This document shows, piece after piece, positions 26,874 through 36,249 of a stretch of 64,000 bases of DNA. The stretch lies in contig NZ_AQXM01000051.1 in NCBI RefSeq assembly GCF_000376245.1, forward strand, positions 1 through 64,000, read 5' to 3'. The translations under genes and the position numbers were made by a program. How positions within the stretch are numbered: position 1 is the first letter of the stretch; the number at the start of each line of letters is the position of its first letter. The stretch comes from Acaricomes phytoseiuli DSM 14247. Lineage in GTDB: Bacteria; Actinomycetota; Actinomycetes; Actinomycetales; Micrococcaceae. Under the pieces are notes generated by a model. The model was not told the DNA's origin and searched no databases. It saw nothing but the letters and a program-made list of their open reading frames with translations.

Positions 26874-28103
26874 ATGCCAGCAGAACCGGTCGCGCAGAGC
26901 GCCCCCGACCAGATCCAGCAGTTGCCGGGACTTCCGGGCCCACTGGTCCCGCCGGGCGCTGAGCTGACGGCAGAGGAACAGCGCCGTTATGCGCGGCACC
27001 TGTTGCTTCCGGGGATCGGAGTCGCAGGTCAGCGCCGTCTGAAGCGCGCGAAAGTGCTTGTCATCGGAGCAGGTGGTCTCGGCGCGCCGGTGATCTCGTA
27101 TCTTGCGGCTTCGGGCGTAGGCCGACTCACCGTGATCGATGACGATGTGGTGGAGCTGAGCAACCTGCAGCGTCAGGTGATTCACGCGACAACTTCGCTG
27201 GATCAGGGCAAGGTCGGTTCCGCCGCGTCCGCGGTAGCCGCCCTCAACCCTCTGGTCGAGGTGGTGGCGCTGCGGCAGCGGTTCTGCGAGCACAATGCTC
27301 TGGAATTAGCGGGTGACGCTGATCTGGTGATCGATGGCAGCGATAATTTCGCCACGAGGTACCTGGTTTCTGACGCCTGCGAGATTCTGGCGAAGCCCTT
27401 GGTCTGGGGCTCGCTCCTCAGATTCGATGGCCAGGTATCGGTGTTTTGGGCGGGACATGGCCCGACCTATCGAGATCTTTTCCCGGAAGCGCCGGATCCG
27501 GATACGGTGCCTTCGTGCGCTGAAGCAGGGGTTTTCGGGGCCCTCTGCGGAGTGATCGGGTCGGTGATGGCCGCGGAGTCGGTCAAACTGATCACGGGAG
27601 CCGGTGAGCCTCTTCTGGGGCGGGTGCAGGTTTATCACGGTCTTGATGGAAGCTGGCAGACCATACGTCTGAACCCGGACCCGCAGCGTTCGCCGGTGCG
27701 AGCTCTGGGCGAGGCGTCCGGTGCGCCCAAGAGGTCGACGGTATCGACGGTGATGATGGACGCAGCGCAGCTGCGGGAACTGCCCAGGGGCAGTTATCGG
27801 TTCGTGGACATCCGCCCCGCTCAGGATGCCGATGCTCAGCCGGTTTCCGAAGCTATTCGGTTGCCCAAAGAGTTGATCGATGTGGGGGAGTACGAAGCAG
27901 CTGAGCTGCCCCGAAATGTTCGGTTGGTGCTTGTCTGCGATACCGGTTTCAGGTCTGCGGCTGCGGCTTTGGCATTGCGTTCCGCGGGGTTCCCGGAATC
28001 GTTCAGCGTCGCGGGAGGCATCCGTGCACTGAGCTCTTTAGGTGAGTTCGCTGTAGATGAAAGCTCTGTAGCCGAAAGATCTGTCGGAGAAGAAAGCCGC
28101 TGA
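26874..28103 (+). CDS. moeZ: E1-like adenylyltransferase with rhodanese domain (ThiF/MoeB/MoeZ type)
   Basis: A 409-residue fusion. The adenylation domain has the ATP motif VLVIGAGGLGAPV (about residue 61), DDDVVELSNLQRQVIH with the Arg finger, and DGSDNFATRYLVSD. PSCAEAGVFG, in the crossover loop, supplies a Cys. The C-terminal rhodanese-like domain (about 305-395) has the active loop VCDTGFRSA with Cys. MoeZ-type proteins activate sulfur carriers such as MoaD, CysO and ThiS. The zinc-binding CxxC pair of E. coli MoeB/ThiF is not visible: the first pair is replaced by YRDLFPE. With no thiF near thiS-thiG, this gene is the likely activator for thiamine sulfur transfer. Confidence 0.85.
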   Translation: MPAEPVAQSAPDQIQQLPGLPGPLVPPGAELTAEEQRRYARHLLLPGIGVAGQRRLKRAKVLVIGAGGLGAPVISYLAASGVGRLTVIDDDVVELSNLQRQVIHATTSLDQGKVGSAASAVAALNPLVEVVALRQRFCEHNALELAGDADLVIDGSDNFATRYLVSDACEILAKPLVWGSLLRFDGQVSVFWAGHGPTYRDLFPEAPDPDTVPSCAEAGVFGALCGVIGSVMAAESVKLITGAGEPLLGRVQVYHGLDGSWQTIRLNPDPQRSPVRALGEASGAPKRSTVSTVMMDAAQLRELPRGSYRFVDIRPAQDADAQPVSEAIRLPKELIDVGEYEAAELPRNVRLVLVCDTGFRSAAAALALRSAGFPESFSVAGGIRALSSLGEFAVDESSVAERSVGEESR

Positions 28104-28135
28104 AGCACAATCCCTTGAGTTCTCGCCGGCGGCAC

Positions 28136-29521
28136 TCAGGCGGTGCGGGAGATCCTGGGCTGGGTCGTGACCGTGGCATCGGCCGGGCAGTGCGGCGCTT
28201 CAACAGCCTCTGCGTGGTGCGTTGCTTCAACGCTCTTCGCCATGGGCTCGGGCGCGATTCCGTAAAGAGTCTCCAGCGCCGCCAGGTATTCGTCGTGCCG
28301 GCCTTCGGCGGCCAGCTCTCTGGCTCGCATGGTGGGGATATGTAGCAATTGGCGTACCATCCTCCGCAGTGCGAATTCGACTTCTTCAGCTGCCGCCGTG
28401 CAGCCGTGCTGCGCCCGTACTCGCTCCATCTCATGGTCCAGAGCACTGAGCGTGTGATTGCGCAGTGCGATGATGGCGGGGTTCATCTTGCGGCCGACGT
28501 CTCCGGCCCGGAAATCCTGCGCGGCAGCGGCCACGATGCCCCTGGCTTCGAGCAGGGCACTTTCCTGTTCGGCAGGAGCCGCCAGGCGCACTGATTCAAG
28601 GCTGAGCAGCTCGACTCCGGGCAGTTCGGTGACCGCTGGGTCAAAATCGTGGCTCAGCGCCAGGTCGATCACGGTGAGGGGAGTATTGCTATGGCCTGAT
28701 TCCTGGCGGATGGCTGCCAGCGTCGATGCTGCGATGCGCCGCTCCGAACCGCTGCAGCCGATAATCAGATCGGCATGGCCGAGGGCTTCTTCCAGGGATT
28801 CCACGGCCGTACCGCCACGACGGCTGACGAATTCCGAGGCCCGGCCGGAAGAAGAGTAGACGGCGATGTTCTGTACGCCTCGTTCCCGGAGCAGAGCCAT
28901 CGTGACCCCCGCATAAGCCCCGGTGCCGAAGATCACCGCATTGAGCCGCTGCCAGGCTGACTCTGTTTCTGTCTGCGTCTGCGCGGTTCTTGCTGCCTGG
29001 TTCTCGCCGGGGAAGGATTCTGCTGCCAGGTCGAGGGCGACCGAGACGATGGAGCGCCCCTGGCTGCCCAGCGCAGTCTCTGAGCCGACGCGCTTAGCTG
29101 TTTTGGAAGCGGTCTGGAAAAGCCGGACCAGAGGGCCGGGCACGGCGGAGCCTTCAGCGGCGTACGCGGCCTGGGCTTCACTGAGGGCTCGCCGTACTTG
29201 GCCGGCGATCTCGCGCTCGCCGACGACCGCAGAGTCCAGGCCGGCGGCTACCGAGAAGAGGTGCTCCCCGGCCTCACTGGAGTTCAGGGGGCGCAGACTT
29301 CTGCTGATGAAATCCTCGGAGAGGCCAGAGGCCTGGGAAATCTTGGTGATCAGTTCGTGCCGATGCGTTTCCGGCTGGTCTGCTAATGCGTAGATTTCGA
29401 AACGGTTGCAGGTGGCCAGGACGATGCCATTTCCAGCAACGCTAGTGGAGCCGGCGCTCAGACGGGCGACGGTCTCGAGATCTTGGTCGGCATGAGTGGC
29501 GACGAGAGCATGGAGGTCCAC
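28136..29521 (-). CDS. hemA: Glutamyl-tRNA reductase HemA
   Basis: A 461-residue NADPH enzyme that reduces glutamyl-tRNA to glutamate-1-semialdehyde, the first committed step of tetrapyrrole synthesis. The catalytic Cys is in ATCNRFE (about residue 38). [16 protein letters not shown], the NADPH site [13 protein letters not shown], and the C-terminal dimer helix ([31 protein letters not shown]) are all present. The start is GTG 29521. The C-terminal 45 residues are variable. It is divergent from hemE, and the shared 112-base gap carries a DtxR/IdeR-like box, which suggests iron control. Confidence 0.92.
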   Translation of the reverse strand: MDLHALVATHADQDLETVARLSAGSTSVAGNGIVLATCNRFEIYALADQPETHRHELITKISQASGLSEDFISRSLRPLNSSEAGEHLFSVAAGLDSAVVGEREIAGQVRRALSEAQAAYAAEGSAVPGPLVRLFQTASKTAKRVGSETALGSQGRSIVSVALDLAAESFPGENQAARTAQTQTETESAWQRLNAVIFGTGAYAGVTMALLRERGVQNIAVYSSSGRASEFVSRRGGTAVESLEEALGHADLIIGCSGSERRIAASTLAAIRQESGHSNTPLTVIDLALSHDFDPAVTELPGVELLSLESVRLAAPAEQESALLEARGIVAAAAQDFRAGDVGRKMNPAIIALRNHTLSALDHEMERVRAQHGCTAAAEEVEFALRRMVRQLLHIPTMRARELAAEGRHDEYLAALETLYGIAPEPMAKSVEATHHAEAVEAPHCPADATVTTQPRISRTA

Positions 29522-29560
29522 AACGATCTCATCCTACGATTTCGATCCTTTGTAGAACAG

Positions 29561-29579
29561 CAAGGCTTGCCTCACCTGA
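29561..29579. promoter_or_regulatory. Candidate DtxR/IdeR iron box between hemA and hemE
   Basis: The 19 bases CAAGGCTTGCCTCACCTGA match the iron-box consensus TWAGGTTAGSCTAACCTWA at 14 of 19 positions by my count. The core contains AGG, GCCT and ACCT in the right spacing. It lies 40 bases from the hemA start and 55 from the hemE start, where an iron-dependent repressor could affect both. The consensus is known from corynebacteria and mycobacteria; binding here is not shown. Confidence 0.5.
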
Positions 29580-29633
29580 AAATTGACAGAGTGTCGTTAT
29601 CCAAAACCGGCTTTGACGGGGAGAATCGTAGGT

Positions 29634-30779
29634 ATGACAGCAGTTTTTCAACGCTCAGATCGCGACCCGCAGCACCTCGACCAGCAGCGTTCGGAAGGGC
29701 TCAGTGCTGAGCACCCGCTGCGGGATGGGCGAACCGCGGATTCTGCGCTGATCGCCGCTTATGCCGGTCAGCAGCCTGGCCGCCGCCCGGTGTGGTTCAT
29801 GCGGCAGGCGGGCCGCTCCCTGCCTGAATACCGTGCTGCCCGGGAGGGCACCTCGATGCTCGACTCCTGCCTACATCCGGAACTGGCCAGCGAGATCACC
29901 CTGCAGCCGGTGCGCCGGCACGATGTCGACGCTGCTATCTTCTTCTCCGATATTGTCATCCCGCTCAAGCTGGCTGGGGTCAGCGTCGATATCGTCCCCG
30001 GTATCGGCCCGGTGCTGGAGAAACCGATCCGGAGCCTCGAAGACGTCCGGGCGCTTCCCCGGCTCGAGTCAGAGGCTCTGGCCCCGATCCGTGAGGCAGT
30101 AGGGCTGACGGTCGCCGAACTCGGCAAGACTCCGCTCATCGGCTTCGCCGGTGCCCCCTTCACCCTGGCCGCTTATATGGTGGAAGGCCGGCCCTCCCGG
30201 GATCACCTCGGGCCGCGTTCGATGATGCACGCCGATCCGCAGACTTGGCAGGAGCTCGTGCAGTGGGCTGCAGATGTCTCGGGCAGCTTCCTGCGCGCTC
30301 AGCTCGAAGCGGGCGCGAGCGCCGGGCAGCTCTTCGACTCCTGGGCCGGCTCGCTGGGGCTGGCCGATTACACCGCGCATGCGGCTCCGGCATCGCAGCG
30401 GACCCTCGGCTATGTGCGCGAACTGGGGGTGCCCCTCGTGCACTTCGGCACGGGCACCTCGGAACTACTTACCGTGATGCGCGATGTCGGCGCCGATGTG
30501 GTGGGCGTGGACTATCGCTTGCCCCTCGACGAAGCCTCTCGTCGCCTGGGCGGAACCACGCCGCTTCAAGGCAATATCGATCCTGCGCTGCTCTTCGCTC
30601 CCTGGCCAGTCCTGGAAGCTCACGTTCGCGACGTGCTGCGGCGGGGTTCCGTTGCGCCCGGTCATGTGCTCAACTTGGGGCACGGCGTGCCCCCAGAAAC
30701 GGACCCGGCAGTGCTGAGCCGCATCGTGGAGCTGGTGCACAGCATCGACCCCGGTTCCTCGCCACAGCAGGAGGCCTAG
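29634..30779 (+). CDS. hemE: Uroporphyrinogen decarboxylase HemE
   Basis: A 381-residue TIM-barrel enzyme that converts uroporphyrinogen III to coproporphyrinogen III. The N-terminal substrate motif RPVWFMRQAGRSLPEYR (about residue 51) and GFAGAPFTLAAYMVEG are intact. The active-site Asp lies in FFSDIVIP. The start ATG 29634 has GGGGAGA upstream; the first 35 residues are variable. It opens the plus-strand heme operon, with one base to hemY, and is divergent from hemA. Confidence 0.93.
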   Translation: MTAVFQRSDRDPQHLDQQRSEGLSAEHPLRDGRTADSALIAAYAGQQPGRRPVWFMRQAGRSLPEYRAAREGTSMLDSCLHPELASEITLQPVRRHDVDAAIFFSDIVIPLKLAGVSVDIVPGIGPVLEKPIRSLEDVRALPRLESEALAPIREAVGLTVAELGKTPLIGFAGAPFTLAAYMVEGRPSRDHLGPRSMMHADPQTWQELVQWAADVSGSFLRAQLEAGASAGQLFDSWAGSLGLADYTAHAAPASQRTLGYVRELGVPLVHFGTGTSELLTVMRDVGADVVGVDYRLPLDEASRRLGGTTPLQGNIDPALLFAPWPVLEAHVRDVLRRGSVAPGHVLNLGHGVPPETDPAVLSRIVELVHSIDPGSSPQQEA

Positions 30780-30780
30780 T

Positions 30781-32286
30781 ATGTCGAATGAGTCTGGTTT
30801 CGAAGACCCTCTGCCCGCTGACTCCCGTTCAGCGTCAGTCCCCGGCACTCGAGCCGTGGTGATCGGTGCGGGTATCGCCGGGCTGGTAGCGGCCCGGGAG
30901 CTCGCGCATGCCGGAATGGCAGTCACCGTGATCGAAGCGAGCGGCCAAGTCGGCGGAGCGGTTGCGGCGCATGAAGTCGGCGGCCTGGTGCTGGACGCCG
31001 GAGCGGAGAGCTACGCCACCCGGAGCCCGGTTTTCGCCGAGCTGGCAGAGGCCCTGGGTCTGGGCGAGCAGCTCACGGAGCCCAACCCCGCCGGGGCATG
31101 GTTGTATCACCCGGAGATCAAGAACCCGGACCATGCCGTACCCCTGCCGAAGCAGGCGCTGCTGGGCATCCCTGGAGACCTGGACGAGCCTTCGCTCCGG
31201 GAGGTTCTCGGCGGCCCGGGGCTGCTCCGTGCGAAGCTCGATATGAATCTGCCCAAGGGCGTCGGCGCCAAAGCGGCTTCCCTGGCGGATCTGGTCCGCG
31301 CCCGGATGGGTCAGACCGTGTTGGACCGCCTTGTGGCCCCGATCGCCGGAGGCGTGTACTCCGTGAGCCCCGAAGAGCTGGACCCGGAGGCCGTCATTCC
31401 CGGAATCCGTGCCTCGATTCGGGAGCACGGTTCGCTTTCGGCGGCGATCAGGGCTATGCGCGGCCCTGGTGTGCGGCCTGGCTCCGCCGTGGGCGGTGTA
31501 CGAGGAGGCGTCTTCCAGATCGCCCGGGCGCTGCGTACCGAGCTGGAGGATCTGGGCGTCGAGATTCTCCTGGACACCCCTGTGGAAGGAGTGCACCTGG
31601 AACCTCAGGAACAGCAGGCAGGCCACGCAGGCGGTAAAGACACTAAAAACAATCCAGTGGGTCGCGGCGCGGCAGAGACCTGGAGGGTTAGCACTGCGCT
31701 GGCGCAGCTTCCCGCGGAACGGCTGGTCATCGCCGCGGATGCGGTTTCCGCGGTGCAGCTGCTCACCCCGCACCTCGCGGAAGCCGAAGAGTTCGCCGAT
31801 ATCGCAGAGCAGCGCCGGGAACTGACCCTGGTGACGCTACTGGTCGATATGCCAGAGCTCGATGCCGCTCCGCGGGGCACCGGTGTGCTCATCGCGGCGC
31901 AGGAAGCCACGATCCGGGCGAAGGCGCTGACTCATTCGACCGTGAAATGGTCCTGGTTGGCCGAGGAGGAGGGGCCGGGAACCCATGTGCTCAGGCTGTC
32001 ATACCCCGAGCGCGATGCGGCATCCGTGCCCCAAGCGCTCGCAGACGCCAGCACTGTGCTCGGACTCGAGATCACGGAGCAGGACGTCGTCGATGCGGAT
32101 CAGCTGACCTGGGCCTCTGCGGTCTCGCCGGCGCTGCTCGGGCAGCGGGCGAAGCTCGCCGAGCTCCGAGCGGCGGTATCGGCTTCGCACCCGGGCCGCC
32201 TGGCGGTTACGGGCGCCTGGCTCGCCGGCAACGGCCTGGCGGCGGTGATCGCCGATGCTCAGGGGCAAGCGCGAAAGCTGGTATGA
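30781..32286 (+). CDS. hemY: Coproporphyrinogen III oxidase CgoX (HemY)
   Basis: A 501-residue FAD enzyme. The nucleotide-binding motif is VVIGAGIAGLVAARELAHAG (about residues 22-41), with LDAGAESYATR nearby and a C-terminal AVTGAWLAGNGLAAVIADAQ flavin region. In Gram-positive bacteria it oxidises coproporphyrinogen III to coproporphyrin III with oxygen. The classic protoporphyrinogen oxidase name is historical, and HemQ next door supports the coproporphyrin route. One insertion rich in Gln, Gly, Asn and Lys (about 280-298) is unusual. It follows hemE with a one-base gap. Confidence 0.9.
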   Translation: MSNESGFEDPLPADSRSASVPGTRAVVIGAGIAGLVAARELAHAGMAVTVIEASGQVGGAVAAHEVGGLVLDAGAESYATRSPVFAELAEALGLGEQLTEPNPAGAWLYHPEIKNPDHAVPLPKQALLGIPGDLDEPSLREVLGGPGLLRAKLDMNLPKGVGAKAASLADLVRARMGQTVLDRLVAPIAGGVYSVSPEELDPEAVIPGIRASIREHGSLSAAIRAMRGPGVRPGSAVGGVRGGVFQIARALRTELEDLGVEILLDTPVEGVHLEPQEQQAGHAGGKDTKNNPVGRGAAETWRVSTALAQLPAERLVIAADAVSAVQLLTPHLAEAEEFADIAEQRRELTLVTLLVDMPELDAAPRGTGVLIAAQEATIRAKALTHSTVKWSWLAEEEGPGTHVLRLSYPERDAASVPQALADASTVLGLEITEQDVVDADQLTWASAVSPALLGQRAKLAELRAAVSASHPGRLAVTGAWLAGNGLAAVIADAQGQARKLV

Positions 32287-32366
32287 GCCGGCATCCAGAA
32301 GATTTCTACGAGTTGTAGAATGCAGATGTTATCGGATTTCTTGTAAGTGAGGGCAGGCAGTTCATC

Positions 32367-33101
32367 ATGAATGACACGTCGAACGAAACCGTCAGCAGAA
32401 GCTCGGGAGAAGGTGCTGACTTCCCCCGCGGCGCAGACCCGGCGCAGACCCCTTACACGCTGTGGACAGTATTCCGGCGTACCGGCAGACCCCCGGTGGG
32501 AGCCGATCAGGTAGCGTCCTTCGAAAACTTAGCCGCAGAGCTCGCCAGCCGGGACGTCACCCTGCGCGGCGCCTACGACGTCTCGGCCATGCGGGAGGGC
32601 GCGGACATCATGCTCTGGCTGGTCGGCCCAGACGCCGAGGGGCTGCAGCAGGCGATCCGCGAGATCCGCCGCAGTGAGCTCTTCAGCAACACCGAGATCA
32701 CCTGGTCCGCCATGGGCGTGCACCGGGAAGCGGAATTCGCCAAAGACCACATTCCCACCTTCATGCGCCCCGGATTCGACGCCAAGCAGTGGCTCTGCGT
32801 CTACCCCTTCGTGCGCTCCTACGAGTGGTACATCCTGCCTGCTGAAGAACGCGGCCAGATGCTCCGCCAGCACGGAATGCTCGGCAGGGAGTTCCCCACG
32901 GTGATGGCCAATACCGTCTCCTCCTTCGCACTCGGCGACTGGGAGTGGCTGCTCGGGCTGGAAGCCGATGAGCTCACCGACCTCGTGGATCTTATGCGCC
33001 ACCTGCGCGCCACCGATGCCCGGATGCACGTCCGTGAAGAAGTCCCCTTCTACACCGGCAGGCGCGTCGACGCCGCTGGGATCGCCGAGGTACTGCGATG
33101 A
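32367..33101 (+). CDS. hemQ: Coproheme decarboxylase HemQ (ChdC)
   Basis: A 244-residue chlorite-dismutase-fold protein that decarboxylates coproheme to heme b with hydrogen peroxide. Key motifs are PFVRSYEWYILP (with the radical Tyr), QHGMLGREFP (with the proximal His) and ANTVSSFALGDWEWLLGLEADEL near the C-terminus. The first 30 residues are polar. This is the marker enzyme of the Gram-positive coproporphyrin-dependent pathway. The stop overlaps the hemH start (ATGA). Confidence 0.93.
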   Translation: MNDTSNETVSRSSGEGADFPRGADPAQTPYTLWTVFRRTGRPPVGADQVASFENLAAELASRDVTLRGAYDVSAMREGADIMLWLVGPDAEGLQQAIREIRRSELFSNTEITWSAMGVHREAEFAKDHIPTFMRPGFDAKQWLCVYPFVRSYEWYILPAEERGQMLRQHGMLGREFPTVMANTVSSFALGDWEWLLGLEADELTDLVDLMRHLRATDARMHVREEVPFYTGRRVDAAGIAEVLR

Positions 33102-34369
33102 ATGCTCCGCACGGTATGAGCGCCATGATCAGCACCGCGAAGAACCTGGTGACCGAACGCGGGCGGATGGCCCCTAAGCCTTATGACGCGGTCTTGCTGG
33201 CGTCCTTCGGCGGCCCGGAAGGGCAGGAGGACGTGATCCCCTTCCTCCGCAATGTCACCCGTGGCCGGGGAATTCCGGATGAGCGGCTCGAAGAGGTCTC
33301 CCATCACTACCGCGCATTCGGCGGAATCAGCCCTATCAACGATCAGAATCGTGCGCTCAAAGCCTCCCTCGAAGCCGAGCTGGCAACCCGCGGCATCGAC
33401 TTGCCGGTGCTCTGGGGAAACCGCAACTGGGCCCCTTACATCCCGGAAGTGCTGCAGGAAGCCTACGCTGCTGGACACCGGCGCATCCTGGTGCTGACGA
33501 CCAGCGCGTACTCCTGCTACTCCTCCTGCCGGCAGTACCGGGAAGATTTCGGTATAGCCCTGACCGAGACCGGCCTGGACGGCAAGCTGGAAGTCGACAA
33601 GGTCCGCCAGTATTTCGACCACCCGGGCTTCGTCGAGCCTTTCATCGAAGGCGCCGCCGAGGGTCTCGCGAAGATCCGTGCCGAGCTGGCGGACAGCACT
33701 GAAGACACCGCAGCCGCCAAGACCCACGTCGTCTTCGCGACGCACTCCATCCCGACCCGGGATTCCGAGGCCTCCGGAAACTCACCGGATGAACCGCGGG
33801 AATTCGAGCAGGATTCAGCCTATGTGGCCCAGCACCTAGCGACCGCAGAAGCGATCATGCAGCAGGTGGACCCGGAGGCCGACTGGTCGCTCGTGTACCA
33901 GTCCCGCTCCGGGGCTCCGCATGTGCCGTGGTTGGAACCGGATATCAACGACGCCCTGACCGAACTGGCCGGCAACGGAGTACGCGGTGTCGTCGTGGTT
34001 CCGCTCGGTTTCGTCAGCGATCATATGGAAGTCGCCTGGGATCTCGATACCGAGGCCAAGGACACTGCCGAAGATCTCGGGCTGGCGTTCATCCGGGTGC
34101 CGACTCCGGGGACTCACCACCTCTTTGTGAAGGGCCTGGTGGATCTGATCAGCGAGCGAACCATCTTCGCGGCGGCAGCGGATGGCAGCCCGCAGCCGCA
34201 GACCATCCTGGACCGGCCGGCGGTGACCGGGCTAGGGCCTTGGTACGACGTCTGCCGGCCAGATTGCTGCACCAACTTCCGCGGCGAGAAGCCGACGATT
34301 TCCGGTGCGGACACGACGGTGGGCACGGTCTCTGCTGATGCCTCCGGCGCAGAAGGTGGCGAAAGCTGA
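33098..34369 (+). CDS. hemH: Coproporphyrin ferrochelatase HemH (CpfC)
   Basis: A 423-residue ferrochelatase that inserts Fe2+ into coproporphyrin III. DAVLLASFGGPEGQEDVIPFL near the N-terminus, FATHSIPTRD with the catalytic His, and YQSRSGAPHVPWLEPDI with the catalytic Glu are visible. SAYSCYSSCRQYRED and the C-terminal DVCRPDCCTNFRG give the Cys residues expected for the 2Fe-2S cluster found in actinobacterial ferrochelatases. A C-terminal 40-residue Gly/Ala/Ser/Glu-rich tail is variable. It overlaps hemQ and is followed after one base by hemC. Confidence 0.92.
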   Translation: MNAPHGMSAMISTAKNLVTERGRMAPKPYDAVLLASFGGPEGQEDVIPFLRNVTRGRGIPDERLEEVSHHYRAFGGISPINDQNRALKASLEAELATRGIDLPVLWGNRNWAPYIPEVLQEAYAAGHRRILVLTTSAYSCYSSCRQYREDFGIALTETGLDGKLEVDKVRQYFDHPGFVEPFIEGAAEGLAKIRAELADSTEDTAAAKTHVVFATHSIPTRDSEASGNSPDEPREFEQDSAYVAQHLATAEAIMQQVDPEADWSLVYQSRSGAPHVPWLEPDINDALTELAGNGVRGVVVVPLGFVSDHMEVAWDLDTEAKDTAEDLGLAFIRVPTPGTHHLFVKGLVDLISERTIFAAAADGSPQPQTILDRPAVTGLGPWYDVCRPDCCTNFRGEKPTISGADTTVGTVSADASGAEGGES

Positions 34370-34370
34370 G

Positions 34371-35345
34371 GTGAGTGTGGAAGATTCAGCGCAGCCCGGA
34401 TACCGGCTGGGCACACGAGGCTCTGCCCTGGCCCGGACCCAGTCTGGGCAGGTCGCTGAACAGCTCAGCGCCATCGGCGGCTTTCCGGTGGGCCTGGTGA
34501 CGATCCGCACCGACGGGGATATCCTGACCGGCCCGCTGTCCCAGCTGGCCAGAGAGCACAGCACCGGGGTCTTCGTGACCGCGCTGCGCGATGCGCTCAG
34601 CAGCGGGGAGGTAGACCTTGCGGTGCACTCGCTCAAGGATCTGCCGACGGCTGCCGCACCCGGCCTGCAGATCGCGGCGATTCCGCCCCGTGCGGACTCC
34701 CGTGACGCACTGTGCTGCGCCCCCGGGCCGGACGGAACGACTCCGAGCGGGCTGGCCGAGCTGCCGGAAGGGGCCACCGTGGGCACCGGCTCGCCTCGGC
34801 GAGCCGCGCAGCTGGGCGCGCTCCGACCGGACCTCGAGATCGTGGATATCCGCGGGAACATCGACACCAGGCTGGGCCGGCTCTCCCCGGAGGCGGAAAA
34901 GCCACTTGACGCCGTGGTGCTCGCTGCCGCCGGGCTCGAGCGCATCGGCCGCACCGAAGCGGTCACCGAGTTCTTCGAACCGGACACCATGCTCCCGGCC
35001 CCCGGGCAGGGCGCGCTCGCTGTAGAAATCAGCCAGGAACCCGGTGTTCCGGCCGATCTGCAGTCGGCGCTGATGGCCCTTGACGACACCGATACCCGGC
35101 TCGCCGTGACCGCGGAACGGGCTCTGCTGGCGCGGCTCGAAGCCGGCTGCTCCGCCCCGGTAGGCGCCCTAGGGTGCAGGCAGGGGAGCACGCTCCGTTT
35201 AGAAGCCTGCGTGGTCTCTGTCGATGGCAGCACCTCGATCCGGATGGCCCGGGCCACGGACGGTCTGACCGAGGTCGGTGCCACCCTGCTGGGGATCGAG
35301 CTGGCCGAGGCGATGCTGGCCGATGGGGCCGCGGAGCTGCTGTGA
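34371..35345 (+). CDS. hemC: Hydroxymethylbilane synthase HemC
   Basis: A 324-residue enzyme that polymerises four porphobilinogens. Motifs are LGTRGSALARTQSGQVAEQL, VFVTALRDALSSGEVDLAVHSLKDLPT (substrate binding) and GTGSPRRAAQLGALRPDL. The dipyrromethane cofactor Cys is in RLEAGCSAPVGALG (about residue 260). The start GTG 34371 follows the hemH stop by one base; GTG 34377 is possible. The stop overlaps hemD (GTGA). Confidence 0.92.
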   Translation: MSVEDSAQPGYRLGTRGSALARTQSGQVAEQLSAIGGFPVGLVTIRTDGDILTGPLSQLAREHSTGVFVTALRDALSSGEVDLAVHSLKDLPTAAAPGLQIAAIPPRADSRDALCCAPGPDGTTPSGLAELPEGATVGTGSPRRAAQLGALRPDLEIVDIRGNIDTRLGRLSPEAEKPLDAVVLAAAGLERIGRTEAVTEFFEPDTMLPAPGQGALAVEISQEPGVPADLQSALMALDDTDTRLAVTAERALLARLEAGCSAPVGALGCRQGSTLRLEACVVSVDGSTSIRMARATDGLTEVGATLLGIELAEAMLADGAAELL

Positions 35346-36241
35346 ATCCCAGCCCACCAGTGGTCGCAGCGGCAGCGCCGCTCACCGGGCAGAAAGTCAT
35401 CGTGACGCGCAGCCCGGACCGGGCCGGTGCGCTGGTGCACGCCTTGCGTGAGGCCGGTGCGGAGCCGTTGCTCCTGCCCCTGATCGATTTCGAAGCGGTG
35501 GATTTCTCCTGCGCTGATCTGGCCGAGGGTCTGTACGACTGGCTCGTGGTCTCCTCGATCACCACGATCAGGGCGCTCAAGGCAGCAGCCCGGGCCGCGG
35601 GGCATCCTGGCCTGGCCGAAGCGATTCCCGCTCAGACCAAAGTGGCGACGATCGGCCCGTCATCACGGGCTGCGCTTGAGGCCGAAGGTGTCCCGGTGGC
35701 CCTGGCTCCGGAAGGCGAGCAGTCGGCCGCGGGCCTCGCCTCGGTGCTGCCACGGCTCGATGAGCAGCGGGTCTGGCTCCCACAATCGGACCTGGCCGGC
35801 TCCCTGCTGGCCCGGAAACTGGAAGAAGCCGGTGCCCAGCTCACCACGACGATCGTCTACCGCACCGTGGATTACCCGGCGCAGCACCGGCTGGAGGAGC
35901 CGCTAGCGGTCTCGACGGCCGCCGCTGAGCCGCCCGCTGCGATGCTGAGCGCGGAACAAGCCAGGGAGCTCATCGCCCAGGGGGCGCTGTCCGCGGTGAT
36001 CGCGGCTTCGCCGAGTGCCGCAGAACGGATCGCGGACCAGCTCGCCCCGCTTCAGGCTGTTAGCCCGGACGGCAGTACCCAGACGACTCGCTTCATCGCC
36101 ATCGGCGGCCCGACGAGCCGTGCGGCAGCCGCACGGGGTCTGGACGTCGCCGCAGTCGCCGTGGAACCCACCCCGGCCGGTATCGTCGCTGCGCTAAAAG
36201 CCGTCACCGCCACCCAAACCGCACTCTGCCCGCCCGGATAA
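35342..36241 (+). CDS. hemD: Uroporphyrinogen-III synthase HemD
   Basis: A 299-residue two-domain HemD-type cyclase from GTG 35342, overlapping the hemC stop. Sequence is weakly conserved in this family. Supporting parts are [34 protein letters not shown] at the start (two stretches), [46 protein letters not shown] and [31 protein letters not shown] near the end. It closes and inverts ring D of hydroxymethylbilane. Its place between hemC and hemB supports the call. Confidence 0.88.
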   Translation: MNPSPPVVAAAAPLTGQKVIVTRSPDRAGALVHALREAGAEPLLLPLIDFEAVDFSCADLAEGLYDWLVVSSITTIRALKAAARAAGHPGLAEAIPAQTKVATIGPSSRAALEAEGVPVALAPEGEQSAAGLASVLPRLDEQRVWLPQSDLAGSLLARKLEEAGAQLTTTIVYRTVDYPAQHRLEEPLAVSTAAAEPPAAMLSAEQARELIAQGALSAVIAASPSAAERIADQLAPLQAVSPDGSTQTTRFIAIGGPTSRAAAARGLDVAAVAVEPTPAGIVAALKAVTATQTALCPPG

Positions 36242-36249
36242 GGACGATC

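Noticed and set aside
26766-27293. Long N-terminal extension of the TetR regulator
   Set aside because: It is antisense to the E1-like gene and has no conserved residues; the helix-turn-helix starts just after ATG 26765.
34232-35605. 457-codon open frame on the minus strand
   Set aside because: It covers hemC and parts of hemH and hemD, which have clear motifs; the Ser/Arg/Pro-rich translation is typical of a shadow frame.
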